Below are positions 34,696 to 42,742 of a stretch of 45,770 nt of DNA, one piece after another. The DNA is from DATGKD01 sp035294855 (GTDB lineage Bacteria; Actinomycetota; Acidimicrobiia; Acidimicrobiales; UBA8190), in the NCBI GenBank assembly GCA_035294855.1, contig DATGKD010000085.1, forward strand, positions 1-45,770, in the 5' to 3' direction. The position numbers were made by a program, and so were the translations under genes. Numbering within the stretch: position 1 is the first letter of the stretch; each line of letters opens with the position of its first letter. The notes under the pieces are model-generated. The model saw nothing but the letters and a program-made list of their open reading frames with translations, searched no databases and had not been told where the DNA came from.

Positions 34696-35553
34696 ATGAG
34701 CCTGGGAAGAGTCGGGGTGTGGTGGAGCGGGGCGTGGCGAGTCGAAGGTGACGAGTCCCTCGATGTCGCGGCCGAACTCGAGGATCTCGGATTCGGTGCG
34801 ATCTGGTCGAGCGGCGGATTCAACCCGGGACTCTCCACGCGATTCGGTCGCCTCCTCGCCGCCACCCGTGACATCGCCGTGGTGAGCGGAATAGTCAACA
34901 TCTGGCGCGCGACGCCGCAGGACATCGCCGCGGCGGTGGCCCAGCTCGAGGAGAAACATCCCGGGCGCTTCCTGCTCGGCGTCGGAGCCAGTCACGGGCC
35001 ACTCGTCGACAATTATTCCCGGCCTTACAGCCACATGGTCGAGTACCTCGATGCGCTCGACGCCGCTCGACCCCCCGTACCTGACGACCGGCGGGTCCTG
35101 GCCGCTCTCGGTCCGCGCATGCTTGCGTTGGCGCGCGAACGATCAGCCGGCGCCCACCCCTACTTCGTTCCCGTCGAGCACACCTCGTGGGCCCGCGGCG
35201 TCCTCGGTGACGGCCCTCTCCTGGCGCCCGAAGTCACCGCGATCGTGGACAGCGACCCCGGGCAGGCCCGGCAACTGGCGCGGACGTTCACGGCGGGTTA
35301 CCTGACCTTGCCGAACTACGCCGAGAACCTCCGCCGGTTGGGGTTCGACGACGCCGAGGTCTCGAGAGGCGGCAGCGACCGCCTCGTCGATGCCGTGGTG
35401 GCGTGGGGCGATGTCGACGCCATCGTTCGCCGGGTGCACGAGCACGTCGCCGCGGGAGCGGACCACGTCTGTGTACAAGTCGTGTCGCACGAAGCCGGCT
35501 TCCCGATGGACGCCTATCGACGGCTTGCGCCCGCGCTCCTGGCCGGTACCTGA
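34696..35553 (+). CDS. LLM-class (F420-type) oxidoreductase, second copy
   Basis: 285 aa from the ATG at 34696. Luciferase-like barrel: RVGVWWSGAWRVEGDESLDVAAELEDLGFGAIW at the N-terminus, NIWRATPQDIAAAVAQLEEKHPGRFLLGVGASHG in the middle and LDALDAARPPVPDDRRVLAALGPRML after the loop, the pattern of a small F420-type subfamily. LYTLPNYAENL-like and SRGGSDRLVDAVVAWGD segments end the barrel. The substrate is unknown. Quite unlike the protein at 26458, so not a recent duplicate. The TACCGT box 7 nt before the ATG suggests leaderless mRNA. It converges on the DinB-like gene. Confidence 0.92.
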   Translation: MSLGRVGVWWSGAWRVEGDESLDVAAELEDLGFGAIWSSGGFNPGLSTRFGRLLAATRDIAVVSGIVNIWRATPQDIAAAVAQLEEKHPGRFLLGVGASHGPLVDNYSRPYSHMVEYLDALDAARPPVPDDRRVLAALGPRMLALARERSAGAHPYFVPVEHTSWARGVLGDGPLLAPEVTAIVDSDPGQARQLARTFTAGYLTLPNYAENLRRLGFDDAEVSRGGSDRLVDAVVAWGDVDAIVRRVHEHVAAGADHVCVQVVSHEAGFPMDAYRRLAPALLAGT

Positions 35554-35599
35554 CTGCCGGTCAGCCGAGCACCCCAAGGGGCGCGTCGACCAGTCGGAT

Positions 35600-36106
35600 T
35601 CAGAGATATCCGGTCCGGCCGTCGATCTCCTCGCGCATCAGGTCGAGGTGGCCGGCGTGGCGAGCAGTCTCCTCGATCATGTGGACGAGCACCCATCGGA
35701 CGGTGACCTTGCCGACGAGACGGCTCTCACGCACACCCACCTGGTCAAGCGATGGGACGGCGTCCATCACCACACGGGCGTGTTCTGCCTCGGATCGGTA
35801 GAAGGCCAGGATCGATTCGGCCGTCTCGGAGTGGTCGACGCGGAATTGGACGGCATTGTCGCCGTCGACGCGTGGGGGCGGTGCGACATCCTCGCCGGCG
35901 ACCACGTAGCGGAACCAGTTGTACTCCACCCACCCGAGGTGCTTGACGACGCCGAGCGGGCTCAACCCGGACGCCGTGAGCTGGCGTGCCCCGTCGGAGA
36001 GCGACAATCCCTCGACCTTGTGTTCCACGACCGCCCGGTACCAGTCCAGGTAACCGGTGAGCAGTTCGCGCTCTCCGCTCAGACCCCCGAAGTTCTGTTC
36101 CGGCAC
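35600..36106 (-). CDS. DinB/DUF664-family protein, possible mycothiol transferase
   Basis: 168 aa. Four-helix bundle of the DinB superfamily, DUF664 branch. Metal-binding histidines appear in GVVKHLGWVEYNWFRY and HMIEETARHAGHLDLMREEIDG, the usual family layout. Some relatives use mycothiol or bacillithiol to open or transfer onto electrophiles; most are uncharacterised. The GTG at 36106 is 7 nt after TAGGCT on the minus strand, so a leaderless mRNA is likely. It is the neighbour of a DUF218 gene on the same strand, which lies 25 bp upstream. Confidence 0.9.
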   Translation of the reverse strand: MPEQNFGGLSGERELLTGYLDWYRAVVEHKVEGLSLSDGARQLTASGLSPLGVVKHLGWVEYNWFRYVVAGEDVAPPPRVDGDNAVQFRVDHSETAESILAFYRSEAEHARVVMDAVPSLDQVGVRESRLVGKVTVRWVLVHMIEETARHAGHLDLMREEIDGRTGYL

Positions 36107-36113
36107 GGACCAC

Positions 36114-36119
36114 AGCCTA
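36114..36119 (-). promoter_or_regulatory. -10 box of the DinB-like gene, leaderless layout
   Basis: TAGGCT on the minus strand, 7 nt before the GTG at 36106, in the 25-bp gap after the DUF218 gene. Confidence 0.5.
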
Positions 36120-36131
36120 CTGACGTTGTGT

Positions 36132-36653
36132 TCAACAGGACCGGACGAGGACGAGGGCCTTCAAGAGCGCGCCCCATTCATATGCGATGTCGAAAACGAT
36201 TCGTGAACCCCGATCGTCGACGGGCACCATCCGCATCGGGACCGCCGTGCACCGCTTGAACAACAGGCGTGCCCGTGTCGACTGGGTCTTCTCAGGGACG
36301 ACGATGATGGAACGCCAGCGTCGTCGGTGGACGAGCCTCGCGACGTACTCGGCCTCGCCCCGGGTGTCCAGGGGGTTGGCTCGGAAGCAGATCACCTCGA
36401 CGCGACCGGGGGACCGGGGGCACGGCACCGGGCGAATCCCGCCGAGCGAGATCACCGCGACCGGGGCGTAGCCCTCGCGGGCGAGTTCGAGCGCTTGGTG
36501 CGCTCGTCGTTGGCCGGGATCACCACCCAGCGCGACCACGGCATCCGCCTTGGCGGGCCCGTCAGTGGCAGGCCAGACGAAGAGGCGAGCGGTCGCACCG
36601 AGAAAGACGACGACGAGCAGGACGACGACCGTCCTGATTCGGTGACGCGCCAT
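36132..36653 (-). CDS. DUF218/SanA/YdcF-family membrane protein
   Basis: 173 aa from the ATG at 36653. A single N-terminal transmembrane helix (IRTVVVLLVVVFLGATARLFV) is followed by the DUF218 fold: ADAVVALGGDPGQRRAHQALELAREGYAPVAVISLGG, NPLDTRGEAEYVARLVHRRRWRSIIVV and the following segment up to RMVPVDD. E. coli SanA and related proteins of this family act in envelope functions, but the reaction is unknown. A frame upstream to 36749 is Arg/Pro-rich; the ATG at 36653 gives a normal membrane anchor. It lies 25 bp upstream of the DinB-like gene. Confidence 0.85.
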   Translation of the reverse strand: MARHRIRTVVVLLVVVFLGATARLFVWPATDGPAKADAVVALGGDPGQRRAHQALELAREGYAPVAVISLGGIRPVPCPRSPGRVEVICFRANPLDTRGEAEYVARLVHRRRWRSIIVVPEKTQSTRARLLFKRCTAVPMRMVPVDDRGSRIVFDIAYEWGALLKALVLVRSC

Positions 36654-36835
36654 CACTCGAAATGGACGCACGTCCGTCAAGCTACCCAGACGATCCGAGA
36701 GGCCATCAACTGGCGATGGCCGCCGCGTGGACCGACGGGGGACAGCCACGCACCGGCTATCGGAATCCCAGGGCCGGTGGCAGACTCTGCCCGCGGGTGC
36801 ACCGCGGGGAACGACAGGGAGACAAGGGAGCAGTC

Positions 36836-38041
36836 ATGGAGCGGGTACGTCTCGGGATCGTCGGGGTCGGCAACATCAGTGAGTTGAACGTGCCCGGCTA
36901 TCTAGAGCACCCCAGATGCGACGTCCTGGCCCTGTGCGACTCGAACGTCGATCGTGCGAAGGCTCTCGCCACGGCGTGGGAGGTGCCGCGGGTGTACGGC
37001 TCCTTGACCGACCTGCTCGCCGACGACGAGGTCGACGCGGTTGAGATCCTCACGCCCACATTCCTCCATGCCGATCACGTCGTCGCCGCCGCGGCCGCCG
37101 GCAAGCACATCTCCTGCCAGAAGCCGCTCGCGACGACGGTCGCCGATGCCAGGCGAATGATCGACGCGTGCGCACAGGCGGCCGTCACGTTCCGGGTCAC
37201 GGAGAACTGCTGCTACTACCCTCCCCTCGAGCGGGCCAAGCAGCTGATCGCGGACGGTGCCATCGGCACACCCACGGTGATCAGGATCAAGACGGTGGTC
37301 GGGGACACCGAGTCCGAATTCCAGTCACGACAGGATCCTGAGGGCTATATCTGGCGGTTCGACGCCCGGAGCCCGGGCGGACACCTCTTCGACGATGTCA
37401 TGCACAAGTACGCCATGGCGCTCTGGCTCGTCGACGAGGAGATCACGAGCGTGCAGGCGGTGGTGCGGAAGGGACGACTGTTCTTCGAAGCGCCCATGGT
37501 TGCCCTGTTCGAGTACGCGCGCGAGGACCTCCTGGGGATGATGGAGGTCTCGCACGCGCCAGGGATGTTCATCCCGAGCGATTGGTACGGCGCGGACGAG
37601 TTCTTCGAGATCCAGGGGACCGCCGGTTTCATCTGGGTCACCCGACTGTCGGGACGACTGCACGAACTGCCCGCCCTGGTGGTCGTGAGCGGTCGTGACC
37701 GGGCCGAGTTCACCGACATCGAGCACCGGTACGAGCTCAGCTTCCGCCGATCCGCGGCCGGCTTCGTCGACGGCCTCCTCGCTGGTTCGCCAGTCGACCT
37801 CGCGCCCGACACGGCCCTCAGGGCGCTGCAACTCGCCTTCGCGGTGTATCAATCCTCGAACGAGCACCGGCCGGTCGACCCGAACACCATCGAAGGTTCG
37901 GTGTCCCCTCCGTGGTGGCCGAAGACCGCTCAAGAACTCTTGGATGACGTCGTGGCACTCGGCCTCATGCCGGAAGGCATGTCGGCTGCCGAGCCCGACA
38001 CCTTCATGAGCATGGGCTTGGGTGGAGGGGACGACTCGTAG
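36836..38041 (+). CDS. Gfo/Idh/MocA-family NAD(P)-dependent oxidoreductase
   Basis: 401 aa from the ATG at 36836, with AAGGGAG as ribosome-binding site. The N-terminal Rossmann fold has RLGIVGVGNISELNVPGYL. The usual EKP motif before the catalytic loop appears as SCQKPLATTVADARRM. The C-terminal alpha/beta domain has YYPPLERAKQLIADGAIGTPTVIRIKT and GGHLFDDVMHKYAMALWLV, which fits the sugar- or inositol-dehydrogenase type. The natural substrate is a sugar or polyol, not determined. The dienelactone-hydrolase-like gene starts 46 bp on. The frame is open further upstream, but the Shine-Dalgarno decides this start. Confidence 0.92.
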   Translation: MERVRLGIVGVGNISELNVPGYLEHPRCDVLALCDSNVDRAKALATAWEVPRVYGSLTDLLADDEVDAVEILTPTFLHADHVVAAAAAGKHISCQKPLATTVADARRMIDACAQAAVTFRVTENCCYYPPLERAKQLIADGAIGTPTVIRIKTVVGDTESEFQSRQDPEGYIWRFDARSPGGHLFDDVMHKYAMALWLVDEEITSVQAVVRKGRLFFEAPMVALFEYAREDLLGMMEVSHAPGMFIPSDWYGADEFFEIQGTAGFIWVTRLSGRLHELPALVVVSGRDRAEFTDIEHRYELSFRRSAAGFVDGLLAGSPVDLAPDTALRALQLAFAVYQSSNEHRPVDPNTIEGSVSPPWWPKTAQELLDDVVALGLMPEGMSAAEPDTFMSMGLGGGDDS

Positions 38042-38086
38042 CGTCACGTCCGCGCCGTGCCCGCTCCGGCCAGAATTCGTGGACAC

Positions 38087-38803
38087 ATGGTGAAGACGAC
38101 CGACATCGCCTATGAAGTCGACGGTACGACCATGGTCGGTCGTATGGCCGTCCCCGACTCCGATGGTCCGCACCCCGCGGTGCTCATCGCGCACGAAGGG
38201 CCTGGCCTCGACGACCACCAACGCGCCAGGGCGGTTCAACTCGCGGAGCTCGGCTACGTCGCCTTCGCCCTCGACTACCACGGGGGCGGGCAGGTGATTC
38301 CGGACCGGGACGACATGATGACGCGCCTGGGTGCCCTGTCCGAGGATCCCGATCGCCTGCGAGCCATCGCCCTCGCCGGCCTCGACATCCTTGTGGCCGA
38401 GCCCGCGGCCGACGCATCGAGGATCGCCGCCATCGGCTACTGCTTCGGGGGTGCGGTCGTCATGGAGCTGGCGCGCACGGGAGCGGACCTGAAGGCGGTC
38501 GTCGGGTTCCACCCGGGGCTCGGAAGCTCGCGGCCGGAGGATTCCCGGAACATCAAAGCGAAGGTCCTGATGTGCATCGGCGCCGACGACCCGCTCATCC
38601 CGGTCAACCAGCGCTTGGCCTTCGAGGACGAGATGCGCACCGCGGGTGTCGACTGGCAGGTGAACGTGTACGGCGGCGCCGTTCACAGCTTTACGCACCC
38701 GCGTGCCGACGTCGTGGGGATCCCGTATCTCAAGTACGACGCAACGGCAGACCAGCGGTCATGGCAGGCGATGATGGGCCTTTTCAGTGAGGTCTTGGCC
38801 TGA
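38087..38803 (+). CDS. Dienelactone hydrolase-family protein
   Basis: 238 aa from the ATG at 38087. Alpha/beta hydrolase with a Cys nucleophile. The triad is visible: Cys119 in GYCFGGAVVMEL, Asp167 or Asp168 in GADDPLIP, and His200 in AVHSFTHP. DHQRARAVQLAELGYVAFALDYHGGGQ is the typical substrate-side segment. Real substrates in this family range from dienelactones to other lactones and esters. It follows the Gfo/Idh/MocA gene by 45 bp and may share its transcript; a joint role in sugar or aromatic metabolism is only a guess. Confidence 0.92.
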   Translation: MVKTTDIAYEVDGTTMVGRMAVPDSDGPHPAVLIAHEGPGLDDHQRARAVQLAELGYVAFALDYHGGGQVIPDRDDMMTRLGALSEDPDRLRAIALAGLDILVAEPAADASRIAAIGYCFGGAVVMELARTGADLKAVVGFHPGLGSSRPEDSRNIKAKVLMCIGADDPLIPVNQRLAFEDEMRTAGVDWQVNVYGGAVHSFTHPRADVVGIPYLKYDATADQRSWQAMMGLFSEVLA

Positions 38804-38862
38804 CAACACCGTGACCAGCTCGTGGGATGGGACCCGCTGTCACTTTCAACGGCTTTTGCACT

Positions 38863-38880
38863 ACTGTGTTGGAACACAGT
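38863..38880. repeat. 18-bp inverted repeat, candidate operator
   Basis: ACTGTGTT-GG-AACACAGT, 8-bp perfect arms with a 2-bp centre, lies in the AT-richer 146-bp gap between the dienelactone-hydrolase gene and the wHTH/coiled-coil gene, about 70 bp before the TTG start. It looks like a dimer-binding site. No promoter hexamers could be placed with confidence. Confidence 0.6.
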
Positions 38881-38949
38881 CCCTGTCCCCCACTCTCCGG
38901 TCGACGTCGCGTTTGTCTACGTGCATGGGCCTTGTCAGGAGGAAGTTTC

Positions 38950-39591
38950 TTGCCACGCGACACTGCGGCCCGACAACGGGTCACCGCGTACCTTCTCAGC
39001 AATGGGCCTGTACATGACAGTTCCGGTCGGGCCACGTCGATCCTCAAAGAAGCGGTCGGTTATCAAGGTGGCGATGCCGGTTTCAGCCAGCTCGTCATGT
39101 CCATGGAGAAAGCCGGCGAACTGCGCAGAGAGATCCGTGGTCGCAGGACCTACCGAATTTCGGCCGTGGCCAACGCCGGGGGCGCAGCCCGTCCGTCACC
39201 CTCGCCATCGGATACCGACGCCATCGATTACGACGAGCTCGCTACGACGCTCCTCACCCGTGTGGCGCAGGTCCTGTCCTCGGGCCAACGATCCGACGAG
39301 CCCGCCACGTGGGCGCGCCGCCGGATCGAGCAGCTCGAAGCCCGCGTCGACGAATTGCAGCGGGACCTCGCCCGGGCGAAGGCGGAGGCCAAGACCAATG
39401 CCGACGAGCGCGAAGAGCTGCGCGGCCGCCTCGAGGCGGCCAGTCACAATCTGAGCCTGCTCACCGAGCGGGTCGACTCCGAGCGGCGCCCCGCTCCCGG
39501 GCGAGCCGCCGAACGCCTCGGACGCGACGAGCAGGCCCTGCTCTACGAGCTTCGAGGCGGGCCCAACAACCGACCGGGGCGCGCCGGCTGA
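38950..39591 (+). CDS. Winged-HTH-like and coiled-coil protein, putative regulator
   Basis: 213 aa from a TTG at 38950, with GGAGGAA placed 7 nt before it; this decides the start over longer frames. Residues about 6-66 (RQRVTAYLLSNGPVHDSSGRAT, then GDAGFSQLVMSMEKAGELRREIRGRRTYRI) look like a small winged-helix or Lsr2-type recognition domain. A Ser/Pro linker follows, then a long coiled coil at about 120-180 (RIEQLEARVDELQRDLARAKAEA). A transcription factor or nucleoid-associated protein is the simplest reading, not proven. The family is not one I can name. An 18-bp palindrome lies upstream. Confidence 0.78.
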   Translation: MPRDTAARQRVTAYLLSNGPVHDSSGRATSILKEAVGYQGGDAGFSQLVMSMEKAGELRREIRGRRTYRISAVANAGGAARPSPSPSDTDAIDYDELATTLLTRVAQVLSSGQRSDEPATWARRRIEQLEARVDELQRDLARAKAEAKTNADEREELRGRLEAASHNLSLLTERVDSERRPAPGRAAERLGRDEQALLYELRGGPNNRPGRAG

Positions 39592-39637
39592 CGGAACGTC
39601 TCCACGTCCCTCGCCCAGACGTCCGGCGAGAAGGCTG

Positions 39638-40537
39638 TCAGCGCGATCGCAACCCCGGCTCGACGGCGTCGAGAAAACGATGGGGCGATTCGAGCATCGG
39701 ATAGTGACCGACGTCGGTCAGCCGGGTCAGCGCCGCATCCGGTCTCGCCTCGTGAAGCCGGGACGCCATGTCGGGTACGGCGATGGGATCGTCGGAGCCC
39801 CACACGATGGCCAGGGGCGAGGGGTGGTCCTCGATGGCCCCGGTGTAGCGCTCCTGGTATCGGCGCCTCTCCTCGATGTACCGGATCGTCCTCGGCAGCA
39901 GGAGCTGACCGTCGTGGTGCGAGACGAGCTCCCACGCGGCGGTCAGCTCGTCGGCGTCGACGGCCGAACGAGGACTGAACGTCGCCGCCAGGCTGGCCCC
40001 GAAGGCCGACTCCCCCAGGTCGAAGGAGTCGTCGAGACGCTTGTCGGGCAGGCCCAGCAAGAGTTGCTGGCCGGTGCTCAAGTGGGCCATTTCGATGTAG
40101 ATGCTGCCGTTCGTGATCACGCGCCGGACGATGTCGACCGGCCACGCGCCCTCGCTCTGCCGGGCGAGCAACTCGCCGCCGACGGTGTCACCCATGTCGT
40201 GGGTGAGCAACGTCAGCGTCGACAGCCCCACGTCGGCGACGAAGGCCTGCACCACGTCGGCCTGGCGAGCGAGCGTGTACCGCATGTCGGGCTTTTCCGA
40301 GAGCCCGTAGCCCAGCATGTCGAGGAGGAGCACCCGGCGCGTCGTCGCGAGGGCGTCCACCACGAGGTGGAAGTCGAACGAGCAGGTCGGAAACCCGTGG
40401 AGGATCAGAACGGGCGCGTCGTCTTCACCGCCCGTGGGGGCGATGTCGATCGTGAAGACGGCGAAGCCGAGCAGGTCCCGATAGCGTCCCCGTCGCTCCC
40501 AATCGGCGACGGCGGCACTCCGAAATGCTGCGGGCAC
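39638..40537 (-). CDS. Alpha/beta hydrolase, MEST/epoxide hydrolase-like
   Basis: 299 aa from the GTG at 40537. Features: oxyanion motif ILHGFPTCSFDFHLV, then LLLDMLGYGLSEKPD, nucleophile elbow LTHDMGDTVGGELLA with Asp (the family uses Asp as in epoxide hydrolases and haloalkane dehalogenases) and the acid/base end segment IVWGSDDPIAVPD, VGHYPMLESPHRFLDAV. The HDxGDTV pattern is like MEST-type proteins. The substrate is unknown. The GTG is 32 bp after the secreted-protein gene, on the same strand, so co-transcription is possible. Confidence 0.88.
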   Translation of the reverse strand: MPAAFRSAAVADWERRGRYRDLLGFAVFTIDIAPTGGEDDAPVLILHGFPTCSFDFHLVVDALATTRRVLLLDMLGYGLSEKPDMRYTLARQADVVQAFVADVGLSTLTLLTHDMGDTVGGELLARQSEGAWPVDIVRRVITNGSIYIEMAHLSTGQQLLLGLPDKRLDDSFDLGESAFGASLAATFSPRSAVDADELTAAWELVSHHDGQLLLPRTIRYIEERRRYQERYTGAIEDHPSPLAIVWGSDDPIAVPDMASRLHEARPDAALTRLTDVGHYPMLESPHRFLDAVEPGLRSR

Positions 40538-40569
40538 CGAGTCCAGGGGTGCGACGCCGCCTCGAGGCG

Positions 40570-41391
40570 TCAGCCCGCGGCGCGCGCGCCCGCGAAGCCG
40601 CCGATCATGGAGAGGATCGAGGGCGATAGCGGGACGGCGCCAGTCGGCGCGGTGATCGACACCGGCTGGTCGATGTTGGTCAGCTGGAGGCTGATGGACA
40701 GCGAAGGCAGCGTCACGGACAACGCGGTCAGCTGACCCTGCCCGTTGTCCCACACGTCGACTGGGACTCCACCGTGGCGCGCCCTGCCAACGCCCCGGGG
40801 CAGGCCGAGGGCCCGGCTCACCTTGCTCGACGACGAACGGATCTGCGTGCCCGTGACGGGCTCGCCCCCGATCGAGGTCGAACCCAAGCTCGTCCCCCGG
40901 TGCCGGCCGAGCGCACTGACGACGGATTGCCCGTTTCCACACCAGGCCGCCAGACGCGGGAACACGCTGTTCACCACGGTGTCGAGCGATGACGGCAGGG
41001 CGACGGACACCCACGGCGCGCCGCCCACGAACCCCGACAACGCAGGCGGGACCGACGCGTACGCGGTACCCCCCACGAGGACCAGCTGCACGTCTGACCC
41101 GGCGAGCCCGGGGATCGGGATCGCCGTCGGCAACGTCACGTTCGCCGTCGCGGCGTCGTTGATGAAGTCGACCTGGCCGTTCGCCGCCAATGACCACCCT
41201 TGGGTGGCTTGACCCGACCCGGACACCGCCAAGACGTAGCTCGCCGACGCGCACGGCGGCGAGGACGCGCTCGACTGCCGACCGGACTGGGCGCTCGACG
41301 CCTCCGGCACGACCGTCGGACCGATCACCGCCGCGAACAACAAGCCCCCCAGGGCGACGAGGCCGGTTCGGCCCCGCACGAGCTTGCGCAT
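40570..41391 (-). CDS. Secreted protein, possible LppX/LprG-like fold
   Basis: 273 aa from the ATG at 41391, with GGGGGG before it. A signal peptide (VRGRTGLVALGGLLFAAVIG) is visible. No lipobox Cys follows directly, so it is secreted and not an obvious lipoprotein. Repeated beta-strand patterns (VQLVLVGGTAYASVPPALSG, WVSVALPSSLDTVVNSVF, VPVDVWDNGQGQLTALSVTLP, NIDQPVSITAPTGAVPL) look like the LolA/LppX-type half barrel of actinobacteria. A fold assignment by pattern only. It lies divergent from the methyltransferase at 41549. Confidence 0.78.
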   Translation of the reverse strand: MRKLVRGRTGLVALGGLLFAAVIGPTVVPEASSAQSGRQSSASSPPCASASYVLAVSGSGQATQGWSLAANGQVDFINDAATANVTLPTAIPIPGLAGSDVQLVLVGGTAYASVPPALSGFVGGAPWVSVALPSSLDTVVNSVFPRLAAWCGNGQSVVSALGRHRGTSLGSTSIGGEPVTGTQIRSSSSKVSRALGLPRGVGRARHGGVPVDVWDNGQGQLTALSVTLPSLSISLQLTNIDQPVSITAPTGAVPLSPSILSMIGGFAGARAAG

Positions 41392-41548
41392 GACACCCCC
41401 CTGCTCCCGCGGTCGAGAGCCCCGCCTTCGGCTCCCACCGGGCACCCTATCCCCTCGTCGCCGACGGCAACGGGCCACCGTCGGGTCGGCGGCGGACAGT
41501 TGCTCGAAGGCAGGCGCGCCTCGACGTGTTGTTGTTGACTGTCTCGTC

Positions 41549-42289
41549 GTGGCGTCGGCGGACACCTCCAAGGACGCGTTCGGACACGCCCTGGTCGACT
41601 GGGCGAAGGGCGGCACCACCCCCGAGGTCTACGAGCGCGACGACGGATCCATCGACATCGGGGCGGGCCCTGACCTGTTCCTGGCGGGGTTCCGCCGGTG
41701 GCCCGCGGCCGAACGGCAGGCTGTGCGCTATGCCCGCGGCAGGGTGCTCGACGTGGGATGTGGTGGCGGCAGAGTGGCCAGGCACCTCCAGGACCGGGGC
41801 CTCGACGTGACCGCCCTGGACGCGTCGCCGCTCGCCATCCGTGTCGCCAGATCTCGTGGCGTGCACCGGACGCGTTGCGCCCGCCTCGAGGAGACCGAGT
41901 CGTCGATATCGGCTTTCGACACGGTGGTCCTGTTCGGCAACAACGCCGGCATCTTCGGCACTCCGGTCCGTGTTCGTGAAGGGCTGGCCCGCTGGGCAAC
42001 CGAGATGCCGCCGGGCGCCCGGGTGCTGGCCGAGTCGACCAGCCCCTACGGCGGAGGTGTCCCCACTGTCGACGCCGAACACCTGCGTCAGGACCGGAAG
42101 CAGGGGAGGTCGCCGGGCCAGCTCCGCTTGCGGGTCCGATACCGCCAATGGGCGACGGAGTGGTTCGACTGGCTCTTCTTCTCCGAGACCGAATTCCGTC
42201 GGGTCGTGCGGGGAACGGGGTGGGACGTCGTCGCGGTGCTGGCATCGGAGGCATCGGAGCCCTTCGTGGCAGTCCTCGAAAAGCATTGA
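41549..42289 (+). CDS. Class I SAM-dependent methyltransferase
   Basis: 246 aa from the GTG at 41549. Motif I is RGRVLDVGCGGGRVARHLQ and the following LDVTALDASPLAIRVARSR fits motif II. The DTVVLFGNNAGIFG segment is the motif IV region, and the C-terminal half (GGVPTVDAEHLRQDRKQGR, then RYRQWATEWFDWLFFSETEFRRVV) resembles small uncharacterised actinobacterial methyltransferases. The substrate is unknown. No Shine-Dalgarno is obvious. It is divergent from the secreted protein and followed by the epoxide-hydrolase-fold gene after 78 bp. Confidence 0.87.
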   Translation: MASADTSKDAFGHALVDWAKGGTTPEVYERDDGSIDIGAGPDLFLAGFRRWPAAERQAVRYARGRVLDVGCGGGRVARHLQDRGLDVTALDASPLAIRVARSRGVHRTRCARLEETESSISAFDTVVLFGNNAGIFGTPVRVREGLARWATEMPPGARVLAESTSPYGGGVPTVDAEHLRQDRKQGRSPGQLRLRVRYRQWATEWFDWLFFSETEFRRVVRGTGWDVVAVLASEASEPFVAVLEKH

Positions 42290-42367
42290 TCCAAATGGTG
42301 CGTCACACGCCTGCATGACAAGGTTCCGGACCGAAGACCACGCAGGAGCGAACAGGAGGACAGAGCC

Positions 42368-42739
42368 ATGCCGGAGCCGATCGACGTCGTCACGAACTTC
42401 TGCGCAGCGTGGTCGAAGCTCGACCTCGACGACATGATGCGGTACTTCTCCGAAGACGCGGTGTACCACAACATCCCGGTCGATCCGGTCCGGGGGCGGG
42501 ACGACATCCGGACCACCATCGCCACCTTTACGACGGGCTGGGACCGCGTGGACTTCGACATCCGCAACATCGTGGCCGACGGCCGGTTCGTGATGACCGA
42601 GCGAGTCGACCGGTTCTGCTCGGCCGAGCGCGTGGTGGAGCTGCCGGTGATGGGGGTCTTCGAGGTGGACGACGGCCTCATCACCGCCTGGCGCGACTAC
42701 TTCGACATCAACCAGTTCATGAACCAGCTGACGGGCTGA
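42368..42739 (+). CDS. Limonene-1,2-epoxide hydrolase-family protein
   Basis: 123 aa from the ATG at 42368, with GGAGG 12 nt before it. SnoaL/LEH cone fold. The catalytic set of limonene-1,2-epoxide hydrolase (Arg, Asp and a second Asp) is placed at Arg79 and Asp81 (TERVDRF) and Asp110 (AWRDYFD), so the protein can probably hydrolyse an epoxide. YFSEDAVYHNIPVDPVRGRDDI is the usual N-terminal segment. The substrate is unknown. It ends 3 bp before the coiled-coil gene on the other strand. Confidence 0.9.
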   Translation: MPEPIDVVTNFCAAWSKLDLDDMMRYFSEDAVYHNIPVDPVRGRDDIRTTIATFTTGWDRVDFDIRNIVADGRFVMTERVDRFCSAERVVELPVMGVFEVDDGLITAWRDYFDINQFMNQLTG

Positions 42740-42742
42740 GCG

